Of a DNA stretch of 64,000 nucleotides, positions 1-10,765 are shown piece after piece (the first letter of the stretch is position 1; each line of letters opens with the position of its first letter). This DNA is from Bacteroidales bacterium (lineage in GTDB: Bacteria; Bacteroidota; Bacteroidia; Bacteroidales; UBA1402). The stretch is from contig JAFUIP010000011.1 of assembly GCA_017468435.1 (NCBI GenBank), positions 186,001-250,000 on the forward strand, written 5' to 3'. The notes under the pieces were generated by a model. It did no database searches. It was not told the DNA's origin and saw nothing but the letters and a program-made list of their open reading frames with translations. The position numbers and the translations under genes are program-made.

Positions 1-435
1 AACGGCATCCAATTCATTGTGGACAGGCAACATTTCGCCGTAACGAATGCCGGGCATGGCATCCTGAGGAACAATACCATAATGTTTCCAACAATAAACA
101 GCGTCATAGAAACTGCCACCGGGCGAGAAGGAAACGTCTCCATGCAAGCGCACACTCTTTTCAGCGCGATCTATCATAGTGTGATGCACCACAAACATTT
201 CGGCCAAATCGTATTCACCCTTGCCCATGCGGAGCAATTCCGATTCGAAAAAAGCCAAAGAAGAAAAACTCCAACAAGTGCTCGAGCGGTTCTGATTTTT
301 GATACTGGTGATAGGCACTTCCACTTTGGTGGTAAATTTGAAGCCCTTGTCGTTCTTGGCTTCAGCGGGAGTCTGAGCGCTCAAAGTCAGCATAAACAAA
401 GCTGCAAGGCTCACTGAAAAAAATTTGTTCATCAT
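1..435 (-). CDS. Secreted C1 family cysteine peptidase (aminopeptidase C / bleomycin hydrolase-like), partial
   Basis: The gene reads leftward and runs off the window, so only about 145 N-terminal residues are present. They open MMNKFFSVSLAALFMLTLSAQ, a Sec signal peptide, so unlike classical cytoplasmic PepC the product should be periplasmic or secreted. The motif QNRSSTCWSFS at residues 48-58 is the oxyanion Gln and catalytic Cys54 of papain-fold peptidases; the catalytic His and Asn lie beyond the edge. The text after it (ESELLRMGKGEYDLAEMFVVHH) also fits bleomycin-hydrolase-like enzymes. Two ATGs (435 and 432) are possible starts. A promoter of the Bacteroidetes type lies just upstream. 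The likely role is trimming of peptides outside the cytoplasm; the substrate is unknown. Confidence 0.85.
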   Translation of the reverse strand, partial: MMNKFFSVSLAALFMLTLSAQTPAEAKNDKGFKFTTKVEVPITSIKNQNRSSTCWSFSSLAFFESELLRMGKGEYDLAEMFVVHHTMIDRAEKSVRLHGDVSFSPGGSFYDAVYCWKHYGIVPQDAMPGIRYGEMLPVHNELDAV

Positions 436-469
436 TATTATGTTTTAAAAATTGTCGTCAAAAACGAGG

Positions 470-501
470 CAAATTTATATTCTTCGAAGGGAAAAAGCAA
501 A
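470..501 (-). promoter_or_regulatory. Promoter of the C1 peptidase gene
   Basis: On the minus strand a TTTG (-33, 498-501) lies 20 bases from TAAATTTG (-7, 470-477). This matches the Bacteroidetes TTTG/TAnnTTTG consensus and is 34 bases from the ATG at 435. Confidence 0.6.
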
Positions 502-505
502 TCAA

Positions 506-1402
506 TCAATGTCCAATCTGATAGCGCACTCCTGCCTGAATACGATGCGGCGCGGCATCTTTCAAGCCATGTTGATATTGCAGGAAACAATCCAATGCAG
601 GCAGATGATACGTGGCTTTGAAGCGCAAAACCCTATGCTGATCTCCTTTTTTAAGCCATCCTTCGTAGCCGCCGAAAACCGCTTCTGTAGAGATATTTCC
701 GCTGTCGGCTTTCAATTTGAGCGCATAAATGGGCGCGTCGTTCTGGTATTTATTCTTCATCTGATACGAAAGAAATCCAAAATTCGTCACTAACCTGAGA
801 CGACGGACAAAGGCCGATTGACTTTCCCATAAATTCTTGCCGCCTTCCATCATGAAATAATAACCCGGCGTATCGAAATAACGCGAATTGCGCTGAGATT
901 TTTCCGAACTGGTTTTCATGGTGATATTGGCAATGATTTCGGGGATAAAGCCCTGCTCGTGCCAAATGGCGATGCGCGTGGTAAAATAAATGGAGCCCAC
1001 CATCTCGAAAGTACGGCCGTCTTCTGCCATGGAAACACGTTTGTCGCGAACTTCCCTTGTCACTTGTGCATGTTCGAGCATGCTACCCCAGGCACTGAAA
1101 CTAGCCCTGTCGGAGATGATATATTCAGCATGGAAAGCCATGTTTTGTGTTTGATCGCCATCGCCCCAGAACACATCGGACGAAAGCTCGAAAGAATGAT
1201 GTGATGGAATGCGGGCATCCTGAACTTCGGGAAGCGGCAAGGCATTCGGACCAAAATAACCCTGCGTATAAGTGTAAAGTGCATACATATTGCCATGCTG
1301 ACGTACATATCCGTGCAAATCGGCCCACCAATCGGGCGCCGGCTGCGCGAAAGAAAATAAGGTGCAACATAATGCAGCTAAAAAACTCAGCTTGGCTTTC
1401 AT
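506..1402 (-). CDS. Outer-membrane beta-barrel-like protein of unknown function
   Basis: 298 residues. The N-terminus MKAKLSFLAALCCTLFSFAQ is a Sec signal peptide. The rest has alternating polar/hydrophobic stretches rich in Tyr, Phe and Trp and ends in an aromatic-rich strand (IQAGVRYQIGH), typical of an outer-membrane barrel or porin-like protein. I do not recognise a specific family. The start at 1402 is supported by the signal peptide and by a TTTG/TAATTTTG promoter immediately upstream. It is divergent from the PAP2 phosphatase gene, with overlapping promoters. The 3' end lies upstream of the C1 peptidase promoter. A role in uptake or envelope structure is only inference. Confidence 0.6.
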   Translation of the reverse strand: MKAKLSFLAALCCTLFSFAQPAPDWWADLHGYVRQHGNMYALYTYTQGYFGPNALPLPEVQDARIPSHHSFELSSDVFWGDGDQTQNMAFHAEYIISDRASFSAWGSMLEHAQVTREVRDKRVSMAEDGRTFEMVGSIYFTTRIAIWHEQGFIPEIIANITMKTSSEKSQRNSRYFDTPGYYFMMEGGKNLWESQSAFVRRLRLVTNFGFLSYQMKNKYQNDAPIYALKLKADSGNISTEAVFGGYEGWLKKGDQHRVLRFKATYHLPALDCFLQYQHGLKDAAPHRIQAGVRYQIGH

Positions 1403-1411
1403 CAGATTTAT

Positions 1412-1441
1412 TTTGGAAAGATGGCAAAATTACTACCTTTG
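1412..1441 (+). promoter_or_regulatory. Promoter of the PAP2 phosphatase gene
   Basis: TTTG at 1412-1415 and TACCTTTG at 1434-1441, 18 bases apart and 23 bases from the ATG at 1464. Its -7 box lies almost back to back with the minus-strand -7 box at 1425-1432. Confidence 0.65.
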
Positions 1442-1456
1442 CGAGCATTATGCAAA
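1425..1456 (-). promoter_or_regulatory. Promoter of the outer-membrane protein gene
   Basis: Minus-strand TTTG (1453-1456), 20-base spacer, TAATTTTG (1425-1432), 23 bases from the ATG at 1402. It overlaps the plus-strand promoter of the neighbouring gene. Confidence 0.55.
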
Positions 1457-1463
1457 TAGAATC

Positions 1464-2243
1464 ATGAAGAGAGTACTGATTTTCGTTTTATCTTTTTTAC
1501 TTATTGGCGGACAAGCATTTGCGCAGAAAGATTCCAGCATGATACTACCCTATTCCGACTGGTATTCTTTCGAGGCGCCGGAAAAAGGCTACACCGAGAA
1601 GTTCTTGAAGTCAAGCATCGCACCTTTGGCATTGGCTGGAGCCGGATTGTTGATACAAGCCAACGAGCCCTTTAAACACGAATTGCAGACGCATCTCGAT
1701 TGGAACAAGGATTTTCGCGTTCCCATGTACGAAGACGAACTGCGCTGGGCTCCTTATTATGTGGGCTTCATGTTGCCCGTTTTTGGTGTATATCCCAAGC
1801 ATAAAGCCTTGCATGCCATTCCTTTGGCCATTGGAGCCTATTGCTTGGCAGACGTTTGTGTTTCTTCTTTAAAGAGAAGCACCGGCATACAACGGCCCAA
1901 CGAAAAATTGCATCATCTGTATAATTCATTTCCATCGCAACACACGTCCATGAGTTTTGTGGCGGCCACTATCCTGCATCACGAATATGGCCATTACAGT
2001 CCGTGGATTTCGGTGGGAGGCTATGCCGTGGCAACGTATGTGGGCTACACGCGCATCGCACAGAGTTATCATTGGACGGCCGACGTTTTAGTGGGTGCTG
2101 CCATCGGCACTTTCTGCACGAATCTGGTGTATTGGGCCTACGACGGACTCTCCGACTGGATTTGCCAAGATGATGAAAGCCTGAGCATCCTGCCCGCTTA
2201 CGACGGACGCAACGCTTATCTGAGTTTGAGTTATCAATTTTAA
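1464..2243 (+). CDS. PAP2 superfamily phosphatase, secreted or membrane-associated
   Basis: 259 residues from the ATG at 1464; an upstream in-frame start would run through the promoter. MKRVLIFVLSFLLIGGQAFAQ is a signal peptide. The acid-phosphatase/PAP2 motifs are complete: K137-x6-R144-P145 (KRSTGIQRP), PSQH at 157-160, and R197-x5-H203-x3-D207 (RIAQSYHWTAD). In this family the two His residues and the Asp form the phospho-enzyme relay. Substrates are usually lipid phosphates, undecaprenyl pyrophosphate or lipid A phosphate, and the sequence does not say which. The motif region is followed by a hydrophobic segment and a short C-terminus ending in YLSLSYQF, which looks like a terminal beta-strand. 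The next gene starts 10 bases downstream and may be co-transcribed. Confidence 0.85.
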   Translation: MKRVLIFVLSFLLIGGQAFAQKDSSMILPYSDWYSFEAPEKGYTEKFLKSSIAPLALAGAGLLIQANEPFKHELQTHLDWNKDFRVPMYEDELRWAPYYVGFMLPVFGVYPKHKALHAIPLAIGAYCLADVCVSSLKRSTGIQRPNEKLHHLYNSFPSQHTSMSFVAATILHHEYGHYSPWISVGGYAVATYVGYTRIAQSYHWTADVLVGAAIGTFCTNLVYWAYDGLSDWICQDDESLSILPAYDGRNAYLSLSYQF

Positions 2244-2253
2244 ACCTACTGAC

Positions 2254-4596
2254 ATGAAGTATTTATTTTCAAGCATGATGATGTTTGTTCTGAGTATCAT
2301 GACACTCAGGGCAGATGTGGTAGTGGAGGCAGAAAATGCCGAATTCGACGGAAAGGTGGCCAATAATCACAGCGGTTATTCTGGTTCGGGTTTTGTGGAT
2401 GTCGGCAACAAGAGCGGCAGCTACATTATTTTTCAGTTTTCCATAGACCGCGCCTTGCCCGAGGCCGAAGTCAGACTGCGTTGGGCCAACGGCAAAGACG
2501 ATTCTCGCGACATCGAAGTCCAAGTGAACGGAGAAGTGGCCATCGCACAATATCCCATGGGTACCAGCGGCGGTTTCACCACTTGGTTGGAATCTACGCT
2601 GACCTTGCCCTTGCGCGCCGGCAAGAATAAGATTTGTTTCACTTCACTCACATCGGTGGGAATGCCCAACATAGACAAAATCACCATCGTGGGAGCCGAG
2701 CCCGGTCCGGAGGAATTCGCTCTCAACGTGAGCATCAACGGAAAAGGCAGTGTCATCAAGCAACCCGACCAGCCCTTCTATGTGAGCGGCAGTCAGGTGC
2801 AGCTCACCGCCGTTCCCGACAAGAGCAAAGGCGCCGTTTTTACCGGCTGGAGCGGTGCTTCAAACAGCAAAGACAGCATCATTACACTGACTATCAGCAA
2901 GAACACTGATATTTCGGCTCATTTTAAATCATCGTCTTACACAAGCTATTACTGTGCGCCCAAAGAAAAAGGCGGTAGCGACAGCAACGATGGTAGCAAG
3001 GAGGCTCCCTTCTTCAACCTGAGCAAGGCCATCAGCCTGATGGAACCCGGCGACACGGTATTCATGCGCGGCGGCATTTATCGTTACAATGCCACCATCA
3101 ATTTGAAAAACAGTGGCAATGCGGCAGAGTATTACCATATTTTCAATGAGCCGGGAGAAACGCCCGAACTCAATTTTTACGACATCATTCCCGACTATAG
3201 CAACACCTCGCAAAGAGGCAACGGACGCGGTTTCAAAGTGACGGGCGATTATTATCACATGAAAGGACTGACCATCTGCCAGGCGCCCGACAACGGTATC
3301 AAGGTGGAAGGTTCGCACAATATTTTCGAGCTTTTGGTATTGCATCACAACGGAGACAGCGGCATTCAAATCGGCCTGAGTTCCAATGCGGCCGATGCTG
3401 CCGACAAGGTTTGCAACAACCTGGTAAAGAACTGCGATTCGTACCGCAATTACGACTGGGGCACCAGTTATGAAAATGCCGACGGTTTCGCCTGCAAGCT
3501 TTCGCCCGGTGCCAACAATCGTTTCGTTGGCTGTCGCGCCTGGGAAAACTCCGACGACGGCTGGGATTTCTACATGACTCACTTCCCCATCTATTTAGAT
3601 TCTTGCTGGACCATGGGCAATGGCAACGAAGAACTTATCAAAAACGATCCCGACTGGGAATGGGGCCGCAACAACAGCATCGGTAGCGTCAATTGGCAAG
3701 GCGATGGCAACGGATTCAAACTCGGCGGTGATGGCTGGGCAGCCAAGCATCAGGTAAACAACTGTATCGCCTTCGACGGATACGCCACCGGTGCCGGATT
3801 CAGCGAAAACAACAACTCGGACAGCATTTTCCTTTTCAACTGTCTATCGTTCTACAATATCAAGAATTATCGTCTGAGAAAATATCCCTGCGATGTAAGA
3901 AATTGCATCAGCTTCCATCAAAAGCCTAACGGAGGCGGACAAAGCGCCTTATACGACATCATGGAAGGCAGCATAGAGTTGAACAATTCCTGGAACAGCA
4001 TCAATGGCGAAGCTCCCATGGTGCCCTACAAAGACACTAACAACAAACTCTTCGATCAGGAAAGCATTTACGAAGATTTCATCAGCTTGTCAAAGGAAGA
4101 TTTCTTGGCACCGCGCGAGGCCGATGGTTCTTTGCCTGACAATGGTTTTGGCCGTCTGAAAGCCGACAGCCGTTTCGTCGATAAGGGCACGAACCAGGTA
4201 AAAGGCGTGAGCAAAGAAACGCATGAGCCCTTCGTGATAGATTTTGTGGCCGGCGTGGATTATTTCGGAATTGCCAAAGACTTGGGTGCTTACGAAACCG
4301 ATGGAGATATTTCTTCGATTCCATGTTCAGGCTCTGATATCGATTTCTTTAAGAATTATCCCAATCCGGTAAAAACGCATACCACTTTCTTTGTGCAAAG
4401 CCAGGAAACGGCAACAGCCACGCTGGATATTGTCGATCTGGCCGGAAAAGTCGTTTTCCGTCAACATCTGGATTTGATGAAGGGCGAAAATCGCCAAGTT
4501 CTCTTCCAGTCCGATGGCTTGCCGAGCGGTATTTACCAAGCCGTGTTGAAACAAGCCGGAAAACATCAGATTCTGAAAATAGTCGTTGAGAACTGA
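2254..4596 (+). CDS. T9SS-exported multidomain protein: CBM6/35-like, InlB-like, right-handed beta-helix (pectate-lyase-like)
   Basis: 780 residues with a signal peptide (first ~20). Residues ~21-147 look like a CBM6/35 carbohydrate-binding module (starts VVVEAENAEF). Residues ~150-225 (VSINGKGSV, FTGWSGAS, ISAHFK) match divergent InlB B-repeats. Residues ~235-640 are a right-handed parallel beta-helix beginning YYCAPKEKGGSDSNDG, as in PL9-type and related polysaccharide lyases. The final ~80 residues (FKNYPNPVKTHTTF, DLAGKVVFRQ, LPSGIYQAVL) are a T9SS type A sorting tail, so the protein is probably exported across the outer membrane and anchored or released. The role is probably binding and cleaving pectin-like polysaccharide; the catalytic residues were not verified. 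A GC-rich hairpin 30 bases downstream ends the unit. Confidence 0.82.
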   Translation: MKYLFSSMMMFVLSIMTLRADVVVEAENAEFDGKVANNHSGYSGSGFVDVGNKSGSYIIFQFSIDRALPEAEVRLRWANGKDDSRDIEVQVNGEVAIAQYPMGTSGGFTTWLESTLTLPLRAGKNKICFTSLTSVGMPNIDKITIVGAEPGPEEFALNVSINGKGSVIKQPDQPFYVSGSQVQLTAVPDKSKGAVFTGWSGASNSKDSIITLTISKNTDISAHFKSSSYTSYYCAPKEKGGSDSNDGSKEAPFFNLSKAISLMEPGDTVFMRGGIYRYNATINLKNSGNAAEYYHIFNEPGETPELNFYDIIPDYSNTSQRGNGRGFKVTGDYYHMKGLTICQAPDNGIKVEGSHNIFELLVLHHNGDSGIQIGLSSNAADAADKVCNNLVKNCDSYRNYDWGTSYENADGFACKLSPGANNRFVGCRAWENSDDGWDFYMTHFPIYLDSCWTMGNGNEELIKNDPDWEWGRNNSIGSVNWQGDGNGFKLGGDGWAAKHQVNNCIAFDGYATGAGFSENNNSDSIFLFNCLSFYNIKNYRLRKYPCDVRNCISFHQKPNGGGQSALYDIMEGSIELNNSWNSINGEAPMVPYKDTNNKLFDQESIYEDFISLSKEDFLAPREADGSLPDNGFGRLKADSRFVDKGTNQVKGVSKETHEPFVIDFVAGVDYFGIAKDLGAYETDGDISSIPCSGSDIDFFKNYPNPVKTHTTFFVQSQETATATLDIVDLAGKVVFRQHLDLMKGENRQVLFQSDGLPSGIYQAVLKQAGKHQILKIVVEN

Positions 4597-4625
4597 TAGA
4601 TTCAAGCCATTCTCATACAGCACCC

Positions 4626-4665
4626 AACCCCGAAAGCCACAAAGGACTTCCGGGGTTTGTTTTGT
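4626..4665. terminator. Bidirectional terminator between convergent genes
   Basis: Arms aaccccgaaag (4626-4636) and cttccggggttt (4647-4658) pair with one bulge and are followed by a T-rich run. The hairpin lies between the beta-helix protein gene and the 3' end of clpB. Confidence 0.6.
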
Positions 4666-4716
4666 CTACGGCAGGGCCGACGCTTGATGGATGACTTGCA
4701 AAAGCCCTCAAGCGTT

Positions 4717-7308
<2,592 letters not shown>

Positions 7309-7397
7309 AGTGATTCTCCTTTCAAACAGTTGTTAGATTTTGTGGCCACATTTTCAAAATACGTACCAAGCCGACAGAGAATGACATAATGACAGAC

Positions 7398-7432
7398 AAA
7401 AAAAAGAGAACCTCCTTCGAAGAGATTCTCTT
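7398..7432 (-). terminator. Rho-independent terminator of tRNA-His
   Basis: On the minus strand an 11-bp stem (AAGAGAATCTC pairing with GGAGGTTCTCTT, one T.G) with a short loop is followed by a run of T. It sits directly after the tRNA 3' end. Confidence 0.8.
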
Positions 7433-7510
7433 TGGGGTGGAAGATCGGACTCGAACCGACGACACCTGGAACCACAATCCAGTGCTCTAACCGACTGAGC
7501 TACATCCACC
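7433..7510 (-). tRNA. tRNA-His (anticodon GTG)
   Basis: The minus strand folds into a full cloverleaf. The anticodon arm CTGGA-TTGTGGT-TCCAG has GTG in the loop, and the D arm and TTCGAGT T-loop are standard. The histidine identity element is present: an extra 5' G (G-1 at 7510) opposite discriminator C73 (7436). CCA is encoded (7435-7433). The acceptor stem has one U-U mismatch at the 6-67 pair. The gene has its own promoter and terminator. Confidence 0.97.
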
Positions 7511-7546
7511 ATGTTGACGCATCAAGTATTGCTTGAATTGCGGCTG

Positions 7547-7576
7547 CAAAGGTAGTGATAATTTTTATTTTTGCAA
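7547..7576 (-). promoter_or_regulatory. Promoter of tRNA-His
   Basis: Minus-strand TTG (7574-7576), 19 bases, then TACCTTTG (7547-7554), about 37 bases ahead of the tRNA 5' end. Confidence 0.6.
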
Positions 7577-7581
7577 GCATC

Positions 7582-7613
7582 TTGTTTATGTTTTTTAAAA
7601 ATTCGTATTTTTG
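7582..7613 (+). promoter_or_regulatory. Promoter of tex
   Basis: TTG at 7582-7584, 21 bases, then TATTTTTG at 7606-7613, 18 bases before the ATG at 7632. Confidence 0.5.
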
Positions 7614-7631
7614 TATTCATAAAACAGAGGT

Positions 7632-9764
7632 ATGAATACAGAATTATTCGCGCGTATTGCGCAAAACCTGCAACTGAAACCACATCGCGTAGAGTCGTGC
7701 ATCACCCTCATTGAAGAAGGCGCCACCATTCCTTTCATCAGCCGTTACCGAAAGGAAGCCACGGGAAGCATGAACGAAGTGGAAGTGGCAGCCGTTGCCG
7801 AACAATACCAGAAATACAAAGAACTGGAAAAACGCAAGGAAAGCATTCTTTCCACCATAGAAGAACAAGGCAAACTCAGCGATGCTTTGCGCCAGCGCAT
7901 CGAAGATTGTTGGGAAGCCAATCTGCTCGAAGACATTTATCTGCCGTACAAGCCCAAACGTCGCACGCGTGCCCAGATAGCCCGTGAACAAGGCCTGGAG
8001 CCCTTGGCTCAACTTATAGAAAAGGAATATTTCAGCGATGAAGCCGGCCTGCGTCAGAGAGCCAAATCATTTTGCAAAGATAAGCTCGAAAGCATTGAAG
8101 AGGTGCTGCAAGGCGCCCGCGACATCGTGGCTGAAAACATCAACGAGAACGAGACTTGCCGCTCTGCCGTGCGCAGGGAGTTTCAATACACGGCTACCAT
8201 TGTTTCCAAAGTAGTCAAAGGAAAAGCCGAAGAAGCCGATAAATACCGCGATTATTTCGATTTTTCGGAAAGCCTGAAACATTGCTCTTCGCATCGTTTG
8301 TTGGCCATGCGCCGCGGTGAAAAGGAAGGATTTCTGCGTGTCAGCATTCAGGCTGACGAGGAAAATTGTCTGCAAAAACTATATCGCATCAACATCCGAA
8401 AAAACAATGCTTCCAGCCGTCAATTGGAATTGGCCGTGGAAGATGCTTTCAAGCGTTTGCTCAAGCCTTCCATCGAGAATGAATTCGCTTCGCTTAGCAA
8501 GGAAAAAGCAGATGCAGAAGCTATTGCCGTGTTTGCCAAAGGTTTGAGGCAGGTACTGCTCGCCTCTCCTCTCGGTGCGAAAAGGATTCTGGGCATAGAC
8601 CCGGGATTTCGTACCGGTTGCAAGGTGGTTTGTATAGATGCACAAGGCAATCTCTGCTGCGACAGCCTGATTTTCCCGCATCCTCCCAAAGCCGACCCCA
8701 ACGCGGCCGGCAAGGAAATCTTGAGACTCGTGGATACATACGACATACAGGCCATTGCCATCGGGAACGGCACGGCCGGCAGAGAAACCGAAAGTTTCGT
8801 GCGCTCGTTGGGCCTGCCCAAGGATATCGACATTTTCATGGTGAACGAAGACGGTGCCTCCATCTACAGTGCATCGGCCATTGCCCGCGAGGAATTCCCC
8901 GACAAGGATGTGACGGTGCGCGGCGCGGTAAGCATTGCCCGCCGGCTCATGGACCCATTGGCCGAACTGGTGAAAATAGACAGCAAAAGCATAGGCGTGG
9001 GACAATACCAGCACGATGTGGACCAGACTGCCCTGAAACATCAACTCGACTTGGTGGTGGAATCTTGCGTGAATGCTGTCGGTGTGGAGGTGAACACAGC
9101 CTCGAAGCATTTGTTGAGTTATGTATCCGGACTGGGTCCGGCCTTGGCGCAGAACATCGTTCAGTACCGGCAGGAAAATGGCGCTTTTCGTTCGCGCAAA
9201 GAACTGATGAAGGTGCCTCGCATGGGAGCCAAAGCCTTCCAGCAATGTGCCGGTTTTTTGCGCATTTCGAATGCCGAGAATCCGCTTGACAACTCTGCCG
9301 TGCATCCGGAAAGTTATGCCATCGTGGAAAGCATGGCCAAGGATCTTCGCTGCACAGTAGCCGATTTGATGAAAAGTACCGATTTGCGGGCCCGCATCGA
9401 CAAGGATAAATACAGCCAACAAGCCGGCGAAGAAACCCTGAAAGACATTTTCCATGAATTGGAAAAACCGGGACGCGACCCGCGCAAAGCCTTGGAAAGC
9501 TTCCGTTTCGACGACAGTATCAAGCAAATAGACGATATCAAGGTAGGCATGATTCTCCCCGGCATCGTGAGCAACATCACCAATTTCGGCTGCTTTGTCG
9601 ATCTGGGTGTGCATGTGAAGGGACTTATCCACATTTCACAAATGGCCGATCGTTTCGTCAAGGATCCAAGCGAAGTGGTACATATCGGCGAGCAAGTGCA
9701 TGTCCGCGTCATAGAAGTAGATAGCAAACGACAACGTATCGCATTGAGTTTAAAAAACAATTGA
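7632..9764 (+). CDS. tex: Tex family RNA-binding transcription accessory protein
   Basis: 710 residues, typical for Tex. This cytoplasmic nucleic-acid-binding protein is related to eukaryotic Spt6 and acts with the transcription machinery. The sequence shows the Tex N-terminal helical region with the signature EEGATIPFISRYRKEATG (~28-45), the YqgF/RNase H-like domain beginning RILGIDPGFRTGCK (~317), a tandem helix-hairpin-helix (YVSGLGPALAQNIVQYR and MKVPRMGAKAFQQCAGFLRI, ~495-550), and a C-terminal S1 RNA-binding domain (GIVSNITNFGCFVDLG, ~640-708). It has its own promoter. The next gene begins 2 bases after its stop, so the two are probably co-transcribed. Confidence 0.96.
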   Translation: MNTELFARIAQNLQLKPHRVESCITLIEEGATIPFISRYRKEATGSMNEVEVAAVAEQYQKYKELEKRKESILSTIEEQGKLSDALRQRIEDCWEANLLEDIYLPYKPKRRTRAQIAREQGLEPLAQLIEKEYFSDEAGLRQRAKSFCKDKLESIEEVLQGARDIVAENINENETCRSAVRREFQYTATIVSKVVKGKAEEADKYRDYFDFSESLKHCSSHRLLAMRRGEKEGFLRVSIQADEENCLQKLYRINIRKNNASSRQLELAVEDAFKRLLKPSIENEFASLSKEKADAEAIAVFAKGLRQVLLASPLGAKRILGIDPGFRTGCKVVCIDAQGNLCCDSLIFPHPPKADPNAAGKEILRLVDTYDIQAIAIGNGTAGRETESFVRSLGLPKDIDIFMVNEDGASIYSASAIAREEFPDKDVTVRGAVSIARRLMDPLAELVKIDSKSIGVGQYQHDVDQTALKHQLDLVVESCVNAVGVEVNTASKHLLSYVSGLGPALAQNIVQYRQENGAFRSRKELMKVPRMGAKAFQQCAGFLRISNAENPLDNSAVHPESYAIVESMAKDLRCTVADLMKSTDLRARIDKDKYSQQAGEETLKDIFHELEKPGRDPRKALESFRFDDSIKQIDDIKVGMILPGIVSNITNFGCFVDLGVHVKGLIHISQMADRFVKDPSEVVHIGEQVHVRVIEVDSKRQRIALSLKNN

Positions 9765-9765
9765 G

Positions 9766-10449
9766 ATGAAAGCTATATTTCAATTTTTATCGGAGCTGCA
9801 ACAGCATAACGAACGTCCTTGGTTTCTGGCACATAAGGAAGAATTTCAGCAATGCCAACAAAAGTTCTTCCAAGAAATAGACCGCCTTATCGAACTTATC
9901 GCGCGCTTCGATCCGAGCGTGAGAAATCTGCAGGCAAAAGACTGTGTTTATCGTATTTACAGAGATGTGCGTTTTTCTGCAGACAAGAGTCCTTACAAGA
10001 CGCATTTTTCGGCTTATATCAATCCGGGAGGCAAGAAATCGGGCTATTCGGGTTATTACCTGCATCTTTCTACCAGTGCGCCCGACAAAGATTATCCGCA
10101 CACTTGTTTCTTGGCTGCCGGCGACTACATGTGCCTGCCCGAAGTGCTGAAAATCTTGCGCGAAGACATCGTGGCCGGCCAAGGTGATTTTGAAGCCATT
10201 GTCAAGGCGGCGCCTTCCTTCTATTTGGAAACGAGCAACAGCCTGAAACGTCTGCCCAAGGGATTTTCCGAAGATGATCCGTACGGCGAATACCTGAAAC
10301 TGAAGAACTTCTGCCTGATTCATCCTTTTACCATCGAAGAGGCGCTGCAAGAAGACTTTATCCCGAAAATGGCCGATCTTTGCCAAGAAGCGCTCCCCTT
10401 TCTTCAATACATCAATCGGGCGATTGCCTATAGCAAGGATACAAGATAA
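9766..10449 (+). CDS. DUF2461 family protein
   Basis: 227 residues, full length for DUF2461 (TIGR02453), a widespread bacterial family without an established biochemical role. Characteristic stretches are FLSELQQHNERPWFLAHKEE at the N-terminus, the VYRIYRDVRFSADKSPYKTH segment near 65-85, and GGKKSGYSGYYLHL. No signal peptide or membrane segment, so it is cytoplasmic. It starts one base after the tex stop, and its TAA overlaps the next ATG by one base (TAATG), so the three genes look translationally coupled. The function is unknown; the conserved basic/aromatic patch suggests a ligand or nucleic-acid partner, but that is speculation. Confidence 0.85.
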   Translation: MKAIFQFLSELQQHNERPWFLAHKEEFQQCQQKFFQEIDRLIELIARFDPSVRNLQAKDCVYRIYRDVRFSADKSPYKTHFSAYINPGGKKSGYSGYYLHLSTSAPDKDYPHTCFLAAGDYMCLPEVLKILREDIVAGQGDFEAIVKAAPSFYLETSNSLKRLPKGFSEDDPYGEYLKLKNFCLIHPFTIEEALQEDFIPKMADLCQEALPFLQYINRAIAYSKDTR

Positions 10450-10763
10450 TGGCGCAGAAATTCATCATTACAGCTGCCGGATACCTGCGTTTGGGAGAGG
10501 TCAACATGCACAAGGATTTGTTGCAGGCCGGAGATGTTTGCCTTGGCGGCGGACTTTACCGATTCGACTACATCAATGCCAAAATTCTTTTGGATGGAGT
10601 GTCGTACGATTTCGGAAGGCCGCGTTGGCATTTGTTGGAAGAAGATGCAGTGACGCTGAAAGTGCCCGCTATGTACAAGGGACTGTCATTGGTCTATGAG
10701 TACCACAATCATTACGACGATGATTATGTGGTGGCGCAGCATCTAAAAGTGGAATACGTATAA
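10449..10763 (+). CDS. Small conserved-looking protein of unknown function
   Basis: 104 residues. It begins MAQKFIITAAGYLRLGEV. It is rich in Tyr, Asp and Gly, has no signal peptide or membrane segment, and has an acidic/aromatic C-terminal part (YEYHNHYDDDYV). Predicted strands suggest a small beta-rich cytoplasmic protein. I do not recognise a domain. It is probably real: it has a one-base TAATG overlap with the DUF2461 gene, coding bias on the same strand, and a stop only two bases from the convergent DUF1460 gene. It may work with the DUF2461 protein. Confidence 0.6.
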   Translation: MAQKFIITAAGYLRLGEVNMHKDLLQAGDVCLGGGLYRFDYINAKILLDGVSYDFGRPRWHLLEEDAVTLKVPAMYKGLSLVYEYHNHYDDDYVVAQHLKVEYV

Positions 10764-10765
10764 AG

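Noticed and set aside
7309..7400. CIRCE or other heat-shock operator upstream of clpB
   Set aside because: No TTAGCACTC-N9-GAGTGCTAA-like inverted repeat and no good -7/-33 pair could be found.
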